Part shown: positions 63,640 to 64,000 of the stretch, piece after piece
How positions within the stretch are numbered: position 1 is the first letter of the stretch
Layout of the letters: every line of letters begins with the position of its first letter
Assembly (NCBI GenBank): GCA_903813345.2
Contig: CAIIXF020000003.1
Coordinates: forward strand, 1,642,109 to 1,706,108
Reading direction: 5' to 3'
Origin: Owenia fusiformis
Lineage: Eukaryota > Annelida > Polychaeta > Sabellida > Oweniidae
DNA: 64,000 nt
Program-made: the position numbers and the translations under genes
The notes under the pieces: model-generated
Database searches by the model: none
Told to the model about the DNA's origin: nothing
The model's input: only the letters and a program-made list of their open reading frames with translations

Positions 63640-63992
63640 TCAATGTCATATACATGTCCTGTAAGGTACCCTTTCATGTACTGTGACAAGAATTTCACAA
63701 GGCGTAGCATCCTCAAAAGACACTTGATTGACTTTCAAGCGCACTGGTTTACTGCTGATCATTACACTGTCCGAAATTAAGACATACCGGTCTTCTTCTT
63801 CTATTGCGTCTTATTTTACATGCCTGAGAACTTATACTCAAAAACCGGGCAATCATATCCAAGAGAAGAGGCAAACTTAATGATTATTTTTTAAAACCGA
63901 TATTGTTATATTCTTTTAATTTTTCTTCTGCGGGACTTTTGTACTTTTCTTTCACAATGGCTGGTACCAAAGTAACAAATTATTATTTCAAG
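63640..63992 (+). repeat. Zinc-finger repeat family, copy 3
   Basis: This matches 35570-35900. The frame MSYTCPVRYPFMYCDKNFTR, RSILKRHLIDFQAHWFTADH carries the same C2H2-like finger, with phenylalanine where the first zinc cysteine is expected. It is followed by stops. The repeat ends with 'gacttttgtacttttctttc' as in copy 2 and the similarity stops near the window edge. Confidence 0.6.
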
Positions 63993-64000
63993 TTCAATTC

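Noticed and set aside
1-64000. tRNA genes, CRISPR arrays, bacterial operons
   Set aside because: No convincing tRNA B-box with cloverleaf, no spacer-repeat arrays and no bacterial gene organisation were seen. All tandem arrays are eukaryotic minisatellite types.

Overview
This 64 kb window looks like repeat-dense, intron-bearing DNA from an animal, most likely a marine invertebrate. It is AT-rich, contains no prokaryotic-style operons, and many short open stretches end at consensus GT donors or start at pyrimidine-tract AG acceptors. Relics of Helitron, mariner, Tc1, piggyBac-like, pogo-like, PIF/Harbinger-like, LINE and Penelope-like elements lie side by side. Tandem blocks carrying 'aaaatggccgccatttt' and 'gacgaacggatgg' motifs are of a kind I associate with lophotrochozoan and other invertebrate genomes, but I cannot name the species. 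No complete, unambiguous host gene is visible. Most protein signal is single exons or decayed fragments, so many exon calls are tentative.

Layout. 0-4 kb: a zinc-finger/tyrosine-recombinase-like relic, an orphan exon and diverged tandem repeats. 5-6.3 kb: an A/C-rich coding relic. 6.4-11 kb: piggyBac-like termini, one complete TTAA-flanked non-autonomous element with its first transposase exon, and a two-exon acidic gene model. 12.4-14.2 kb: a coiled-coil exon, a mariner MITE, a LINE 3' relic and a TATA-led exon with a kinase glycine loop. 14.7-16.7 kb: a block repeated almost intact at 50.2-51.8 kb. 17-22.7 kb: exonuclease-like, Myb/SANT-like, YqaJ-like and Helitron Rep fragments and a purine-rich coiled-coil exon. 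22.8-31.5 kb: several tandem arrays, a THAP gene broken by a 2-bp duplication, an integrase-like core and a composite satellite element. 31.5-34.4 kb: a 2.9 kb element with 13-bp inverted termini.

34.4-39.3 kb: orphan exons, a C2H2 exon, two Tc1 relics and a Penelope-like C-terminus. 39.3-42.3 kb is nearly empty. 42.7-45.1 kb: a palindrome, a mariner fold-back carrying inverted copies of its own transposase 3' end, and a 384-bp element with perfect 21-bp inverted ends. 46-50 kb: a third Tc1 relic, a good two-exon gene piece (47421-47908) and a DUF6589-like fragment. 52-54.3 kb: a fold-back element and a 33-bp minisatellite open in several frames. 54.3-57.7 kb: a two-exon model, a pipsqueak-type transposase start and a Helitron helicase end. 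58.9-64 kb: a LINE tail, a SAP-domain relic, a transposase-like fragment, a Harbinger-like end with a MADF exon, and the third copy of a zinc-finger repeat.

The window is best read as a nested transposon graveyard. The most interesting points are the mariner fold-back hairpin, the TATA-led kinase-like exon, the composite satellite element, two histone-type stem-loops in element relics, and the 2.9 kb inverted-terminus element that keeps an ATG exon and donor.
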